From the NCBI GenBank assembly GCA_016928435.1, contig JAFGKT010000068.1, positions 1 to 55,653 on the forward strand: 55,653 nucleotides of DNA, written 5' to 3'. The notes under the pieces are model-generated. The model did no database searches and was not told where the DNA came from. It was given only the letters and a program-made list of their open reading frames with translations. This DNA comes from Sedimentisphaerales bacterium (GTDB lineage: Bacteria; Planctomycetota; Phycisphaerae; Sedimentisphaerales; SM23-30). The stretch's first letter is position 1. Each line of letters begins with the position of its first letter. Shown piece by piece: positions 34,868 to 44,238 of this stretch. A program made the position numbers and the translations under genes.

Positions 34868-34889
34868 AATCGGAAGCGGCTATCAGCAG
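34848..34889. repeat. Perfect 10-bp inverted repeat overlapping a promoter
   Basis: CTGCTGATAG (34848-34857) and CTATCAGCAG (34880-34889) are perfect complements 22 nt apart. Arm centres are 32 bp apart, about three helical turns. The dyad covers the spacer, -10 and start region of the predicted promoter. It could be an operator for a dimeric regulator or an RNA hairpin. Confidence 0.6.
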
Positions 34890-34962
34890 ATCGGTCGAGA
34901 TATCCTGGTTGCGGCAAGACAGTGTTTGAATTGGTTTTAAGCAGATAGGAGTTGGTGGAAAC

Positions 34963-35868
34963 ATGACGGATAACCAAGGCCAGAGTTCTGGTGAGCTGGG
35001 CGGTTTGGGGCCTTCGATCCGTCTGCCTTCCCTGCCGCATCGGCTGGGAGTGGTTGAGCGCATGATGAGCGAGGCGATTGTTGATCCTCGCGTGGCAAAC
35101 TATCGGGGTCGGGCTCAGTTCGCGTTTTTCTGTGGGGCTGATCCGGAGAATTTGGCGGGCTACGATGGGCAGTTGGAAGCGGTGGGGCGATGCTTGGAGT
35201 GGTTTGTATTTGATTATGTGATTCCGGAATTGGGCAAGACCCCTGGACAACATTGGTTCGACCAGAACGCCGAGCAGCTCGACGGCGAGCAGCGACGGGA
35301 CGCGAGGCATTGCCTGAAGTTTTTGCTGGGCTTGTTCGAGGTCGGCCAAGTAGAGCCGGGCAAGGGTTGTCATTTGTTGGATCTGCTGCGCGACCCGTTA
35401 AGCTACGTCGTACACGAAGAGATTGTGAGCAAAGAGATTCAACTAGGACAGTTGGTTCTGGGGCGGTTGTTCCCGTATCATAGCGGCTACACTTTTTCGG
35501 GGATGATCGCGGTCATGGAACAGGCGGCTACCGAACAAATCAAGCGAGCGATTGTTCAAGGTGAGCTGGATGTAGGTGATTTTCTGCAGCGGCTTGATGG
35601 ATTGGAGTTGGAGAACCTGCTCGATCGAAGGCCTCAGCAGATAGAGGAGCAGTTTGACCTTGAGGATGTTTATCGGCACCTGGGGCGATATCTGGAGATA
35701 TGCGGGGCGAAGATGACTATCGAGGATTTGCGTCGCGCGGTGGGCAAAGCGCCGGAGCCGTTGCGGGTCGCGGCGGATTTGGCGGCGGAACTGGAAATTT
35801 GCGGCCGACACGAAATGGATCTGTTTTTTACTTACGTCACCACGGCATGGCGATTAAATCATCAGTGA
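34963..35868 (+). CDS. Uncharacterised protein
   Basis: 301 residues, soluble, without signal peptide or membrane segment. The block CLEWFVFDYVIPELGKTPGQHWFDQN (from about 77), then LKFLLGLFEVGQVEPGKGCHLLDLLRDPLSYVVHEEIVSKEIQLGQLVLGRLFPYHSGYTFSG, resembles a recurring unannotated bacterial module, sometimes seen near SEC-C or TPR proteins. I cannot give it a function. The second half is helical and acidic. Start is ATG 34963, with AGGAG 11 nt and GGTGG 4-5 nt upstream. An M19 dipeptidase follows 26 bp later on the same strand, probably in one operon. Confidence 0.7.
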   Translation: MTDNQGQSSGELGGLGPSIRLPSLPHRLGVVERMMSEAIVDPRVANYRGRAQFAFFCGADPENLAGYDGQLEAVGRCLEWFVFDYVIPELGKTPGQHWFDQNAEQLDGEQRRDARHCLKFLLGLFEVGQVEPGKGCHLLDLLRDPLSYVVHEEIVSKEIQLGQLVLGRLFPYHSGYTFSGMIAVMEQAATEQIKRAIVQGELDVGDFLQRLDGLELENLLDRRPQQIEEQFDLEDVYRHLGRYLEICGAKMTIEDLRRAVGKAPEPLRVAADLAAELEICGRHEMDLFFTYVTTAWRLNHQ

Positions 35869-35894
35869 GATAGAAAAAAGAAGGTCAACCAAAA

Positions 35895-36932
35895 ATGGCT
35901 CAAGCCAAAGCGGCAGGCAATGACTACAAGCAACAGGCGATTAAGCTGCATGCTGAATCGGTAATTATCGATGCCCATAACGACCACTTCGCTTTGAAAC
36001 GGCAACGCGGCAAAGCGTTCAATCTGATGCTGCCCGATAGACGCTACCATAGCGACGGGCCTAGTCTGCTAAAGGCGGGGGTGACCACAACGCTGTTCTA
36101 TGTCGGGGGCAACGATTTGCCCGTGGCGATGGTATTGATGGAACAGACTCTGCGGGAAATTGAGAATAATAGTGAATCTTTGCTGTTGGTGAAATCGGCG
36201 CGCGATATTACGCGGGCGCATAAACAGGGCAAGTTGGGCATAATGATGATTTGGGAGGGCGCCCAAGCACTTTGCGACGAACGTGATATTCTGCATTTGA
36301 TTTATCGGTTGGGGGTGCGCTCGATTACGCTTACTCATGGCCAGGGACGCGAGCCGTATGCTCTGCAAGGAACGCGGAGCTATTTTGGATATTGCACCGA
36401 TGAGGATAGGCGTTCTTTTCGTCGGGTTTGTCAGGGGCTTACGGCTTTTGGCTGCGACGTGGTGCGGGAGATGAATCGCTTAGGTATGCTGGTGGATGTG
36501 GCGCACATTAACGACGCTGCGTTTTATGATGTGATGGAGCTTTCGGATCAACCGGTGGTAGCCACGCACGGCGGGGTATTCGCTTGTTGTGAACATTCAC
36601 GTTGTCTGACCGATGACATGATAAAAGCCTTAGCTGCTAAGCAAGGGGTGTTAGGTATAGCATTTTTCCATAAGTTCATCGCCCAACGCGGGGCAAGTAT
36701 TGACAAGATTGTGGATCAAATCGCCTACGTAGCGGATTTGGTGGGGATAGAGTATGTGGGTATCGGCAGTGATTTCGACGGGCTCCCAGCCGGTGTTCTG
36801 CCTGTGGTAAAACGCGCTGATAGATTGCCCGAACTTACCGAAGCAATGCTGCGGCGAGGGTTTCGTCCTAACGAAGTAAAAAAGGTCTTGGGGGGTAATT
36901 TCTTGCGGGTGTTCAAGGCGGTGCTGGGCTAG
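35895..36932 (+). CDS. M19-family (membrane/renal dipeptidase-like) peptidase
   Basis: 345-residue zinc dipeptidase with a TIM-barrel fold. The metal ligands expected in the family are present: HxD (H28, D30 in IDAHND), bridging Glu121 in IWEGAQAL, His in LVDVAHIND and in VVATHGGVFACCEHSR, and Asp in GIGSDFDG. No signal peptide or lipobox is seen, so it is probably cytoplasmic. Members hydrolyse dipeptides, often with a D-residue or dehydro residue. The substrate here is unknown. It follows the unknown gene by 26 bp. Confidence 0.9.
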   Translation: MAQAKAAGNDYKQQAIKLHAESVIIDAHNDHFALKRQRGKAFNLMLPDRRYHSDGPSLLKAGVTTTLFYVGGNDLPVAMVLMEQTLREIENNSESLLLVKSARDITRAHKQGKLGIMMIWEGAQALCDERDILHLIYRLGVRSITLTHGQGREPYALQGTRSYFGYCTDEDRRSFRRVCQGLTAFGCDVVREMNRLGMLVDVAHINDAAFYDVMELSDQPVVATHGGVFACCEHSRCLTDDMIKALAAKQGVLGIAFFHKFIAQRGASIDKIVDQIAYVADLVGIEYVGIGSDFDGLPAGVLPVVKRADRLPELTEAMLRRGFRPNEVKKVLGGNFLRVFKAVLG

Positions 36933-37080
36933 GCTAATGAGTAAGCCCAATAGACAGTTCGTGGCACCATCGCAAAGGCAGGAATCACAGCGGGGCGAAG
37001 CGAACAGAGAAATCACGTACAGCAAACGATGACGATCTGAGATTCCCCGCAAGAACGATTCCAAGGCCGAATCGAAAAAA

Positions 37081-37154
<74 letters not shown>

Positions 37155-37297
37155 TTAAAGTATTGCCCTATAAGGACTAAGGCTTACACTAGACCCATTA
37201 TGATACCGATATTCTCGGTTGAAAGCAAGTCTTTTTGGCAAAAAACTGCCAGCCCAAGCAAAAAACTCACCTAGCTCGATAGCTCGGTCATACCCGC

Positions 37298-37325
37298 TTG
37301 TCCGTTGAGACAAAACAGCTATAAT
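37298..37325 (+). promoter_or_regulatory. Promoter of pgi-pgmB, with overlapping dyad
   Basis: -35 TTGTCC (37298-37303), 16-bp spacer, -10 TATAAT (37320-37325), 59 bp before the pgi start. The -35 overlaps a small dyad TTGTC-N6-GACAA (37298-37313). Confidence 0.55.
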
Positions 37326-37383
37326 GGCCTAACGACCGGCAATATTAACCAGGCTGATTGAGCCTATCGCGAAAGGTAATGAT

Positions 37384-39000
37384 ATGTCGAAACTTGTTGA
37401 ATCGAGCCAGTGGAAAGATTTGCAGAGCCATTATACGCAGATAAAGGATACGCATTTAAGACAGCTTTTTGCTGACGATCCTGGTCGCGCGGAGGCTTTT
37501 AGCATAGAGGATTGCGGATTACTGCTGGACTATTCTAAGAACCGCGTTACGCAGCAGACGATGGGGAAGTTGGTCGCTTTGGCGGAGTTTGTTGGTCTCA
37601 AGGCAGCTATTGAGCGGATGTTTACCGGGGAGAAGATCAACTCAACGGAAAAGCGCGCGGTTTTGCATACGGCTTTGCGCAATCGTTCGGGCAAGAGTGT
37701 TATGGTTGACGGCGTTGATGTGATGCCGGGCGTTTTGGCGGTGTTGGACAAGATGTCGCAGTTTGCTGAGAGTGTGCGTAGTGGCCAGTGGAAGGGGCAT
37801 ACGGGCAAGGCGATACGCAATATTGTTAATATTGGTATTGGCGGTTCGGATTTGGGGCCGGTCATGGCTTATGAGGCTTTGAAGCCTTTTAGTGATCGAC
37901 GTTTGACGGTGCGTTTTGTTTCTAATGTTGACGCTACGCATTTAGCTGAAGCGGTGCGCGATATTGACCCCGCTGAAACGCTGTTTATTGTGGCGAGCAA
38001 AACTTTCACTACGCAGGAGACGATGACGAATGCCCATTCAGCGCGTAAGTGGCTTTTGGATAGTTTGAAAGATGAGGGGGCGGTGGCTAAGCATTTTGTC
38101 GCGCTATCGACCAATGCTGAGGAAGTAGCCGAGTTTGGTATCGACACAGCGAATATGTTCGAATTTTGGAACTGGGTCGGCGGTCGCTACAGTTTGCCCT
38201 CAGCGATTGGTTTGCCCTTGATGATCGCGATTGGTCCTGAGAATTTTATGAGTATGCTGGATGGTTATCATGCTATGGATAATCATTTTCGTACAGCGCC
38301 GTTGGATCGGAATATGCCGGTGATTTTGGCGCTGTTGGGCATTTGGTACAATAATTTCTACGGTTGTGCTAGTCACGCAATATTGCCCTATGAACAGTAT
38401 CTACACCGCTTCGCGGCGTATTTCCAACAAGGTGATATGGAATCGAACGGCAAATATGTTTCGCTGGATGGCGAAGTGGTGGATTACCAGACGGGGCCGA
38501 TCATCTGGGGCGAACCGGGCACCAACGGCCAACACGCCTTCTATCAACTACTGCACCAAGGCACAAAACTTATACCCGCTGATTTTATCGCCTTTGCGCG
38601 TAGTCAGAATCCTTGGGGCGATCATCATACCAAGTTAATCGCCAATTGCCTGGCGCAGACCGAGGCGCTGGCGTTTGGAAAAACGGTCGAGCAGGTCAAA
38701 GCCGAGGGTGTGCCCGCGGAATTGGTGCAGCACAAAGTCTTTGAAGGCAACCGTCCGACCAATACCATCTTGGCCGAAGTGTTGGATCCGGAAACGCTGG
38801 GCAAATTGATCGCGTTGTACGAACATAAAATATTTACACAGGGGATTATTTGGAATATCAACAGTTTTGACCAGTGGGGTGTGGAGCTGGGCAAGGTGTT
38901 GGCCAAGCGGATATTGCCCGAACTGACGTCTGGCGATGAGCAACTTGGGCATGACAGTTCGACCAATGCGTTGATTCGTTGGTTTAGAGATAAGAAATGA
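37384..39000 (+). CDS. pgi: Glucose-6-phosphate isomerase
   Basis: Interconverts glucose 6-phosphate and fructose 6-phosphate. 538 residues, the long E. coli-like form. Visible signatures are [73 protein letters not shown], and [18 protein letters not shown] near the C-terminus. GCGAAAGGTAATGATATG gives an AAAGG ribosome binding site about 8 nt before the start. It overlaps the next HAD gene by ATGA, so the two are translationally coupled. Confidence 0.96.
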   Translation: MSKLVESSQWKDLQSHYTQIKDTHLRQLFADDPGRAEAFSIEDCGLLLDYSKNRVTQQTMGKLVALAEFVGLKAAIERMFTGEKINSTEKRAVLHTALRNRSGKSVMVDGVDVMPGVLAVLDKMSQFAESVRSGQWKGHTGKAIRNIVNIGIGGSDLGPVMAYEALKPFSDRRLTVRFVSNVDATHLAEAVRDIDPAETLFIVASKTFTTQETMTNAHSARKWLLDSLKDEGAVAKHFVALSTNAEEVAEFGIDTANMFEFWNWVGGRYSLPSAIGLPLMIAIGPENFMSMLDGYHAMDNHFRTAPLDRNMPVILALLGIWYNNFYGCASHAILPYEQYLHRFAAYFQQGDMESNGKYVSLDGEVVDYQTGPIIWGEPGTNGQHAFYQLLHQGTKLIPADFIAFARSQNPWGDHHTKLIANCLAQTEALAFGKTVEQVKAEGVPAELVQHKVFEGNRPTNTILAEVLDPETLGKLIALYEHKIFTQGIIWNINSFDQWGVELGKVLAKRILPELTSGDEQLGHDSSTNALIRWFRDKK

Positions 39001-39665
39001 ATATGATAGACAAGATGAACAAAGCGGTTATTTTTGATATGGATGGTGTTATTGTTGACACGGGGCCTTACCATAAACAGTCGTGGTATGATTTGGCGGA
39101 GAAACATGGTTGGCGTATGAGCGAAGAATTTTTTGCCCATACTTTTGGTATGCAAAACTACCAGATCATTCCGCAGATGACCGATGATTCGCTTAGTCGC
39201 GAGCAGATTGATGAGGCTGGACTCTGGAAGGAGATTCGGTTTCGTGAGCTTATAGCGGGGCAAATTGCGCCCTTGGCGGGAGTGCTGGAGATCATAACGG
39301 AATTGAAATCTCAGGGGTTCAAGTTGGCGGTGGGCAGTTCCGGGCCTCGGATGAACGTGGAGATGGTTTTACGGGGCAGCGGGGTGAAAGATTATTATGA
39401 CGCGATTATCGCTGGTGAGGATGTGCGCAACGGCAAGCCGGCGCCGGACACTTTTTTGGCCGCGGCCAAAGCGATCGGCATTTCTCCTGATCGCTGTGTT
39501 GTCATAGAAGACGCGGTACACGGGGTCGAAGCTGCAAAGACAGCGGGTATGAAAGTAGTCGCTGTTACGACAACCAATCCTGCTGAAAACCTCAAGCAGG
39601 CCGATCTTGTGGTTGATAGTCTGGGTGAGCTTTCGGCAGTGGACTTTGAGGGCTTGTTGGATTAG
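38997..39665 (+). CDS. Beta-phosphoglucomutase-like HAD enzyme
   Basis: 222-residue HAD-IA protein. Motif I is [16 protein letters not shown], motif II VGSSGPR, motif III the Lys of [14 protein letters not shown], motif [21 protein letters not shown]. An all-helical cap lies at about 22-95. The DMDG start and the SSGPR and EDAxxG blocks are those of the beta-phosphoglucomutase/DOG phosphatase branch. The ATGA overlap with pgi supports a sugar-phosphate role. Alternative starts exist at 39003 and 39015; the last, [11 protein letters not shown], fits the family N-terminus best. Mutase versus phosphatase activity cannot be decided here. Confidence 0.85.
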   Translation: MNMIDKMNKAVIFDMDGVIVDTGPYHKQSWYDLAEKHGWRMSEEFFAHTFGMQNYQIIPQMTDDSLSREQIDEAGLWKEIRFRELIAGQIAPLAGVLEIITELKSQGFKLAVGSSGPRMNVEMVLRGSGVKDYYDAIIAGEDVRNGKPAPDTFLAAAKAIGISPDRCVVIEDAVHGVEAAKTAGMKVVAVTTTNPAENLKQADLVVDSLGELSAVDFEGLLD

Positions 39666-39708
39666 GGCAATTTCAAACGTCGTTAGCGGCTGGAAATCGT
39701 AAAATAAA

Positions 39709-39736
39709 AACCCCCTGACCGGTTAGCCAGGGGGTT
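39709..39736. terminator. Bidirectional terminator
   Basis: Stem AACCCCCTG / CAGGGGGTT with a 10-nt loop. T-rich stretches lie on both sides (CTATTTTTT on plus, TTTTTATTTT on minus). It sits between the convergent pgi-pgmB operon and the alkaline phosphatase gene. Confidence 0.85.
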
Positions 39737-39770
39737 CTATTTTTTGGTTATGAGGAAGCGAATAGCTGAT

Positions 39771-41072
39771 TTATTGTGCCATTACCGGTTGTTGCAGGAC
39801 GTCGAATAACAGGTTGGGCAGGTCGGTATTGTCGATATACCGCCCTCGAATGGGGTCTTCGCCGTCGATTCTGTTTAAGAATTCCTGGGCATATGCACCT
39901 TTGGCATAAAATGGTACCAGTGAATTGGTGTGTCCGCCGCTGTGCCATTCCATTCCTGGTTGATTCCCTGCACCGTTATTTACCAGCGGGTTCCATTGGG
40001 GGCCGTCTTCATGCTGGCCGGAGTCCGGTCCGGTGAGATAGCCGCATTCATGGTCGGCTGTAACTATAACGAGGGTTTGATCCCATGCGTCATTGGCTTC
40101 GACCCATTGCACCACCGCCTCGACCGCGCGATTGAAGTCGATTTCTTCTTCGATGAGTCTGCCGGAGTAGTTGCTGTGCCCAGCCCAGTCCACCGCGCCG
40201 CCTTCTACCATCAGCACAAAACCGTTTTCAGATTCATCCAGAACATTCAAAGCGCCACGGGTCATAGTAGCCAACGAAGGCACATTATCGTTCAATGGTA
40301 CCACGTAAGCATCGGCTGTCCTATCGCCGGAGCGATTATGTTGCAGAGTAGCTACCACCATGGGAATTCCGAGTACGCGACTGGGCGGATTATCAGTTTG
40401 GGCCAGTTGTTCAAATTCACATTTGCTTTGTACTAAAGTCCAAGGGTCGTTGTCGCCGTCACCATCAGCATCACTGCCAACTGTCCCAGCCATAACTTCA
40501 TTCCAAAAATCTTCACCGCCTACAAATCCGTAGTTTCTGCACGGATCATCAAACTCGTTCCCATCATCATCATAATAAGGATTTCCGCATCCCATTATTA
40601 CGTCAACGGCAGAATCACCCAGCATTTCTTGGGCGATATGTCCGTATCTGCCTCGTGATCTACTATGGGCGACAAAGCCGGCGGGCGTAGCGTGGCTGAG
40701 CATAACTGATGTTACAACGCCGGTCATCATACCCTGTTCCTCAGCGAATTCCATAATATTACGTAATGGTTGTTCGTCTGGGCCAACGCCTATTGCTCCG
40801 CCGTAGGTTTTATGGCCGGTTGACATTGCGGTGGCGGCTGCGGCTGAGTCGGTAGCGCCGCTTGCTACATTATCAAAAGCCTGCCAGATATAGCAAGGAT
40901 CATAACTGCCGCCGTCAGCATAGGTGCTCATACTTATCTGCACTGGAAACTGCTGGTACACTTGGGTGCCGGTTTGGCCGTACTGGTAGAGGCTCGCAGC
41001 GTCAACTTGGTTATAGCCGCAGCCATCGGATATCAGAATGATGATGTAACATAGAGCGCTTACCGTTTCCAT
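39771..41072 (-). CDS. Alkaline phosphatase (PhoA family), no visible signal peptide
   Basis: 433 residues from ATG 41072. Catalytic core features are ILISDGCGYN (first metal Asp), the nucleophile Ser in GATDSAAAATAMSTGHKTYGG, SHATPAGFVAHS, LMVEGGAVDWAGHSN, TADHECGYLTG and the C-terminal WHSGGHTNSLVPFYAKG His. An Asp-rich DADGDGDNDPW loop may bind calcium. AAAGG lies 7 nt before ATG 41072. A longer start at 41117 adds 15 residues but has no good ribosome binding site. Neither form has a hydrophobic signal sequence, which is odd for this normally exported enzyme. A TTGTTT-16-TATAAT promoter lies upstream. Confidence 0.85.
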   Translation of the reverse strand: METVSALCYIIILISDGCGYNQVDAASLYQYGQTGTQVYQQFPVQISMSTYADGGSYDPCYIWQAFDNVASGATDSAAAATAMSTGHKTYGGAIGVGPDEQPLRNIMEFAEEQGMMTGVVTSVMLSHATPAGFVAHSRSRGRYGHIAQEMLGDSAVDVIMGCGNPYYDDDGNEFDDPCRNYGFVGGEDFWNEVMAGTVGSDADGDGDNDPWTLVQSKCEFEQLAQTDNPPSRVLGIPMVVATLQHNRSGDRTADAYVVPLNDNVPSLATMTRGALNVLDESENGFVLMVEGGAVDWAGHSNYSGRLIEEEIDFNRAVEAVVQWVEANDAWDQTLVIVTADHECGYLTGPDSGQHEDGPQWNPLVNNGAGNQPGMEWHSGGHTNSLVPFYAKGAYAQEFLNRIDGEDPIRGRYIDNTDLPNLLFDVLQQPVMAQ

Positions 41073-41137
41073 TTTTGGGCCTTTCGTGTCGAAGAACAGG
41101 TTCAGGTTTTTGACCATCCAAAAACAACTCTAATTTT

Positions 41138-41165
41138 ATTATATCGCGCTGACCGTTAGAAACAA
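41138..41165 (-). promoter_or_regulatory. Promoter of the alkaline phosphatase gene
   Basis: Read on the minus strand: -35 TTGTTT (41160-41165), 16-bp spacer, -10 TATAAT (41138-41143). The predicted start near 41131 leaves about 59 nt to ATG 41072 and only about 14 nt to the alternative ATG at 41117. Confidence 0.55.
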
Positions 41166-41259
41166 CTAAATTGGTGTTAGCCTTGTTGGGTTCGAGTGTG
41201 GAAAAAAGCTCAAATTACAGGATTTGCATTTATAGTGGCGCCGGTTTATACTGATAGCC

Positions 41260-42036
41260 ATGAATAATAATGATCGTCTAACGGCTTTTATAACTGGCGC
41301 ATCTTCTGGTATTGGGGCGGTTTACGCACGCTCATTGGCTAAGCGGGGTTACAATCTCGTGCTGCATGGCCGGCGCCGTGAACTGCTTGAGCAGCACGCT
41401 GAGCAGTTGCGGCGGGAGTTCGGCGTGGATGTTGAGATTGTTATCGCGGAACTGTCCGACCCGCAAGAGATGCAGAATCTAGAACAACATATTTTACATA
41501 TCGACAAACTGGGATTTCTGGTAAACAACGCCGGCTTTGGTTTGCCTGAAGATTTCCATAGCAGCGATAGTAAAGACAATCAAATAATGCTGCGTGTTCA
41601 TGCCGAGGCGACTATTCGTCTTACGCACGCGGCATTGAAGGTGATGTTGCCCCGTAAATCCGGAGCGATTGTCAACGTTTCATCGGTGGCGGGATTTCTT
41701 ATCAGTTCCAGAAACGCGATGTATTGCGCCACCAAAGCGTTTCTCAATACCTTCAGCGAGTCCTTGTATTTGGAGCTTCACGGCAGCGGCATAAAGGTGC
41801 AAGTGCTTTGTCCCGGTTTTACCACGACGGATTTTCATAAGAAGCTTGATCTTGTTCCAAGGGTCCCGATGAGCCGAAAGTTCATGTCGGCTGAGTATGT
41901 CGTAAACGCGTCTTTGCGTGATCTGGATCGAGGCAAGCCGGTGTGTATTCCCGGCGGCAAGTACAAACTCGTACCAATTCTGTTGCGTGTTTTGCCCCGT
42001 TGGGTGCTTTATCGTATAGTACTGCGGATTTGGTGA
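41260..42036 (+). CDS. Short-chain dehydrogenase/reductase
   Basis: 258-residue classical SDR. The cofactor loop is ITGASSGIG (11-19), then LVLHGRRRELLE, which is Arg-rich after the second strand and favours NADP(H). The NNAG motif is LVNNAGFG. The catalytic Ser is in VNVSSVAGF and the Tyr-x3-Lys in MYCATKAFLNT, followed by CPGFTTTDF. The C-terminus is hydrophobic and basic (YKLVPILLRVLPRWVLYRIVLRIW), which may associate with membrane, as in DltE/YqjQ-type SDRs. Substrate unknown. Monocistronic and convergent with zwf. Confidence 0.88.
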   Translation: MNNNDRLTAFITGASSGIGAVYARSLAKRGYNLVLHGRRRELLEQHAEQLRREFGVDVEIVIAELSDPQEMQNLEQHILHIDKLGFLVNNAGFGLPEDFHSSDSKDNQIMLRVHAEATIRLTHAALKVMLPRKSGAIVNVSSVAGFLISSRNAMYCATKAFLNTFSESLYLELHGSGIKVQVLCPGFTTTDFHKKLDLVPRVPMSRKFMSAEYVVNASLRDLDRGKPVCIPGGKYKLVPILLRVLPRWVLYRIVLRIW

Positions 42037-42100
42037 TTGTGGCGGGGGGGGTGTTATGGGGTCTTATAGCGTACAGTAACGATTTTCTCAATTTCTGCGG

Positions 42101-43633
42101 TTAGAGACTGCGCCAACTGCGACCATCTTGGCTGATGAAATCGTCAACGGGTTTGAGGTTGCCCTGACAGGCTGGGTAAACAAAAGGGGTGTCGTTACTG
42201 CTGTGCCAATGTTCGAGGATGGGTGTGACCAGTTTCCAAGCTAATTCGACATCATCTTGACGATTGAATAGAGTCTGATCGCCGATCATACAATCCAAAA
42301 GCAATCTTTGGTACGCTTCCGGCGCGGTTTGCTGAAAGACCTCTTCGTAGTCGAAATCCATATCCAAAGTCTTGATGCATAGTTTGGAGCCGGGTGATTT
42401 AGCTTGGAAGCTAAGTGATATTTTCTCGTCCGGCTGAATCTGGAACACCAATACGTTCGCTGGTAGATTTTCTATTCCAGCCGTGGCGAACAAAGAATAA
42501 GGCACCTTTTTGAAGGTTATAGCTACCTCGGTTAACTTACGCGGCAGGCGTTTGCCAGTGCGAACATAGAAAGGCACTCCATGCCAGCGCCAATTGTCGA
42601 TAAAAAGTTTTGCCGCGACAAAAGTCTCTGTGTTTGAATTCTCCGCTACCGCCTGCTCGTCACGATAACCAGCCAAATTTTTTCCGTTGAGCTTGCCCGG
42701 GCCGTATTGGCCGCGCAGCAGAAGTTTGTCGATATTGTCTGCGTTGAAGGGGCGCACCGCACCCAGCAGCTTCACCTTTTCGTCTCGGATTGGATCAGCG
42801 CTGAAAGAAACCGGCGGTTCCATCCCCACCAATGCCAGAATCTGCAGCAGATGGTTCTGGAACATGTCCCGCAGTGCGCCGGTTTTGTCGTAGTAGCCCG
42901 CGCGATGCTCGACCCCCAGTGATTCAGCTATGGTTACCTGAACATGATCGATGTAATTGCGATTCCATATAGGCTCGAAGATGGAGTTGGCGAAACGAAA
43001 CATCAAAATGTTCTGCACCGTTTCTTTGCCCAGGTAGTGATCGATACGATATATTTGAGCTTCGTTGAAATGTTCGTGCAGTTTGTCGTTTAGTTGTCTA
43101 GCGCTGTCAAGGTCATGGCCGAAGGGTTTTTCAATCACCAGTCGCGATCGACACAAATGAGCTTCTTTTTCGCCGCAAGTTAGCCCTGCTTGGCCCAAAC
43201 CATCAATAATCGTACCGAAAAGCTGGGGCGGCACAGCCAGGTAAAAAATATGACTGCCGTGCATTGAATACTTTTGGTCAAACTGCGAAAGTTTCTCACG
43301 CAACGTATCATAAAATCGAGTATCGTCATATTGCCCGCTGATATAATGGAGTCGGTCGCAAAAGCGATTCACGTCATCTTGGTCGGCCTTGCGGTCCCCA
43401 AGCAACTGCCGAGCTTTTGCGCGAAAACCATCATCAGACAGCTCGGTTCTGCCGCAGCCTATTACGAAAAACCCACCTGGCAAAAGCTTTCTCACAAACA
43501 ACTCGTATAGACTGCCCAGTAACTTCCGTTGAGTCAGATCGCCGGAGGCGCCGAAAATCACCAAGGCATTTTCCGGTGCTTTCTTTTCATAACATTGTTG
43601 GTCAGAACTATCTGCGAGTGTGCTTATTTTCAT
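42101..43633 (-). CDS. zwf: Glucose-6-phosphate 1-dehydrogenase
   Basis: First step of the oxidative pentose phosphate pathway, making NADPH. 510 residues. The nucleotide motif is VIFGASGDLTQRKLLGSLYEL. The active-site segment is RIDHYLGKETVQNILMFRFAN. EKPFGHDLDSA, YYDKTGALRDMFQNHLLQILALVGMEPP and GVPFYVRTGKRLP are also present. The first ~20 residues (MKISTLADSSDQQCYEKKAPE) are an extra tail before the Rossmann fold. It lies downstream of dfx-ftn on the same strand, but a terminator intervenes in its leader. No pgl or gnd is adjacent. Confidence 0.96.
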   Translation of the reverse strand: MKISTLADSSDQQCYEKKAPENALVIFGASGDLTQRKLLGSLYELFVRKLLPGGFFVIGCGRTELSDDGFRAKARQLLGDRKADQDDVNRFCDRLHYISGQYDDTRFYDTLREKLSQFDQKYSMHGSHIFYLAVPPQLFGTIIDGLGQAGLTCGEKEAHLCRSRLVIEKPFGHDLDSARQLNDKLHEHFNEAQIYRIDHYLGKETVQNILMFRFANSIFEPIWNRNYIDHVQVTIAESLGVEHRAGYYDKTGALRDMFQNHLLQILALVGMEPPVSFSADPIRDEKVKLLGAVRPFNADNIDKLLLRGQYGPGKLNGKNLAGYRDEQAVAENSNTETFVAAKLFIDNWRWHGVPFYVRTGKRLPRKLTEVAITFKKVPYSLFATAGIENLPANVLVFQIQPDEKISLSFQAKSPGSKLCIKTLDMDFDYEEVFQQTAPEAYQRLLLDCMIGDQTLFNRQDDVELAWKLVTPILEHWHSSNDTPFVYPACQGNLKPVDDFISQDGRSWRSL

Positions 43634-43656
43634 TCAATACCCGCCTTAATGGAAAA

Positions 43657-43681
43657 AGCCCGCCTGCATAACAACCGGGCT
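43657..43681 (-). terminator. Rho-independent terminator between ftn and zwf
   Basis: On the minus strand AGCCCG / CGGGCT around a 13-nt loop, followed by TTTTCC. It lies 30 bp beyond the ftn stop and 24 bp before the zwf start, so it either ends the dfx-ftn transcript or limits read-through into zwf. Confidence 0.7.
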
Positions 43682-43710
43682 CTCCCAATCACAATTCAAA
43701 TCGTCGCGAT

Positions 43711-44235
43711 TCAACCATTGGCGTTAGTTTGGTCCGCTGGAGGCGTAAAAACCCGTTTGCCCAATTCTTGGTCCAGCATGAACAATCCGCCGGGCGCGTC
43801 AGCCATAAGTTTCAGTCGTCTTACCACAGCTTCGGCGCTGCTTTCTTCTTCGACTTGTTCGTTGATAAACCACTGCAGAAATATCTGGGATGCGCGATCA
43901 TTCTCAGCGTCCGCGACGGCGGCCCGATCGTTAATCAACGCTGTCACCTTTTGCTCGTGCGCCAGAACGGCTTCGAATACCGCCAGGGGCGAGTCCCATT
44001 CGGTTGCCGGAGCGTCAATGGCTTTCAATAACACTCTGCCGCCTCGCTCATTGATATAGTTATAAAACTTCATCGCGTGGACCATTTCTTCCTGAGCTTG
44101 AACTTGCATCCAATTCGCACAGCCCTGCAAGTCCATCGAAGCAAAATGCGCTGCCATCGACAGATACAAATAGGACGAATACAACTCCGCATTTAGCTGA
44201 GCGTTGAACGCATCCTGCATTTTCTTACTAATCAT
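43711..44235 (-). CDS. ftn: Bacterial non-haem ferritin
   Basis: Iron-storage four-helix bundle of 174 residues. Ferroxidase ligands expected in FtnA-type ferritins are visible: E17 (LNAELYSSYLYLSMAAHF), E50 and H53 (QAQEEMVHAMKFYNY), Glu in FEAVLAHEQKVT, and Gln/Glu in QWFINEQVEEESS. AAAGGAG inside the 3' end of dfx precedes its start, and the gap to dfx is 3 bp, so the two are co-translated. It would sequester Fe2+ that could otherwise react with the peroxide made by the superoxide reductase. Confidence 0.95.
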   Translation of the reverse strand: MISKKMQDAFNAQLNAELYSSYLYLSMAAHFASMDLQGCANWMQVQAQEEMVHAMKFYNYINERGGRVLLKAIDAPATEWDSPLAVFEAVLAHEQKVTALINDRAAVADAENDRASQIFLQWFINEQVEEESSAEAVVRRLKLMADAPGGLFMLDQELGKRVFTPPADQTNANG

Positions 44236-44238
44236 CGC

